NCBI GenBank assembly: GCA_036518955.1
Contig: DATDMG010000225.1
Coordinates: 1 to 6,981 of the forward strand
Length of the DNA: 6,981 bases
Source: DATDMG01 sp036518955
GTDB lineage: Bacteria; Actinomycetota; Actinomycetes; Actinomycetales; Kineosporiaceae
Reading direction: 5' to 3'
A program made the position numbers and the translations under genes. The stretch's first letter is position 1. Every line of letters begins with the position of its first letter. Under the pieces are notes generated by a model that saw only the letters and a program-made list of their open reading frames with translations, was not told the DNA's origin and searched no databases. This document shows positions 6,780 to 6,981 of the stretch, in pieces.

Positions 6780-6981
6780 GTGACCAGGCACCTGGGGAGA
6801 GCTCGGCGGGCAGGCCCGTCGCAGACGTCCCCGTCGGGAGAGGGCGACGGCACGCCTCGCGGTGACGGCATGCCCGGGGCGGTCGACGGTGCCGCCGCCG
6901 GGAGCGCCCACGGCGCCCCCGTGAGTGCCCACGGCGCCCCCGTGAGTGCCCACGGCGCCCCCGTGAGTGCCCACGGCGCCC
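6780..6981 (+). CDS. N-terminus of an unidentified protein with SAHGAPV repeats (partial)
   Basis: Open from a GTG at 6780 to the window edge, 67 codons, beginning MTRHLGRARRAGPSQTSPSG. The visible part is a basic then Gly/Ala/Pro-rich low-complexity leader ending in heptapeptide SAHGAPV repeats, with no recognisable domain, signal peptide or membrane segment. The start is supported by a TANNNT box six bases upstream and by the lack of any ribosome site, which together suggest leaderless translation. By position it could be the thymidylate kinase gene (tmk, often fused to a membrane domain) that follows topA in several actinomycetes; this is inference from gene order only. A start further inside the gene, beyond the edge, cannot be excluded. 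Confidence 0.55.
   Translation, partial: MTRHLGRARRAGPSQTSPSGEGDGTPRGDGMPGAVDGAAAGSAHGAPVSAHGAPVSAHGAPVSAHGA
6900..6981 (+). repeat. 21-bp tandem repeat, at least four units, running off the edge
   Basis: Units lie at 6900-6920 (first four bases differ from the rest), 6921-6941, 6942-6962 and 6963-6981 (cut two bases short). The last three are identical as far as seen. Each encodes seven residues, [GV]-S-A-H-G-A-P, in the frame starting at 6780. Each junction also contains CACGG-CGCCC-CCGTG, able to form a five-base-pair hairpin. The true copy number is unknown because the array is cut by the window end. Confidence 0.95.

Noticed and set aside
6687..6974. Minus-strand open frame with GTHGGAV repeats
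   Set aside because: It is the reverse translation of the 21-bp repeat and overlaps the topA end; no start signal of its own.
6900..6981. CRISPR-like array
   Set aside because: The units are contiguous 21-bp direct repeats without unique spacers and lie in an open coding frame.

Overview
The window is very GC-rich and its genes use GTG starts and strongly G/C-biased third codon positions. The protein families present (a conservon-type NIT-domain sensor kinase and a cysteine-free topoisomerase I with a lysine/alanine tail) point to a filamentous actinomycete. Candidate groups are the Micromonosporales, Frankiales or Cryptosporangiales; the sequence alone does not let me choose a genus. It looks like core chromosome. 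I see no insertion sequence, phage, plasmid, CRISPR or RNA gene.

Layout, left to right. Positions 1-3266 (minus strand) hold almost all of a CvnA-like membrane sensor histidine kinase. It has a short cytoplasmic N-terminus, a TM helix, an extracytoplasmic NIT-like helical sensor, a second TM helix, a HAMP-like region, a DHp-like helix, an ATPase domain, and then an exceptionally long (about 420 residues) Pro/Gly/Ala-rich tail that reaches the window edge. Positions 3267-3754 are a divergent intergenic region with candidate promoters on both strands, two 7+2+7 inverted repeats and a 10-bp direct repeat. Positions 3755-6706 (plus strand) hold complete topA. After a 73-bp gap, a new plus-strand frame starts at 6780, probably leaderless. 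It runs off the right edge through a perfect 21-bp tandem repeat encoding SAHGAPV units.

How the genes relate. The kinase and topA are divergent and share only the control region, so I infer no direct functional link. In conservons CvnA is followed by a Roadblock/LC7 protein, a DUF742 protein and a small GTPase, and these would be expected just left of the window. TopA relaxes negative supercoils behind polymerases and forks. In several actinomycetes topA is followed by the thymidylate kinase gene, often fused to a membrane domain, so the 6780 frame may be that gene, but its visible part is low-complexity and cannot prove it.

The items most worth following up are the regulatory architecture between the divergent genes, the GTTACCNT motif shared by three candidate promoters, the slippage-prone 21-bp repeat at the start of the downstream gene, and the repeat-bearing disordered tail of the kinase. 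I found no clear evidence of a wholly new system.
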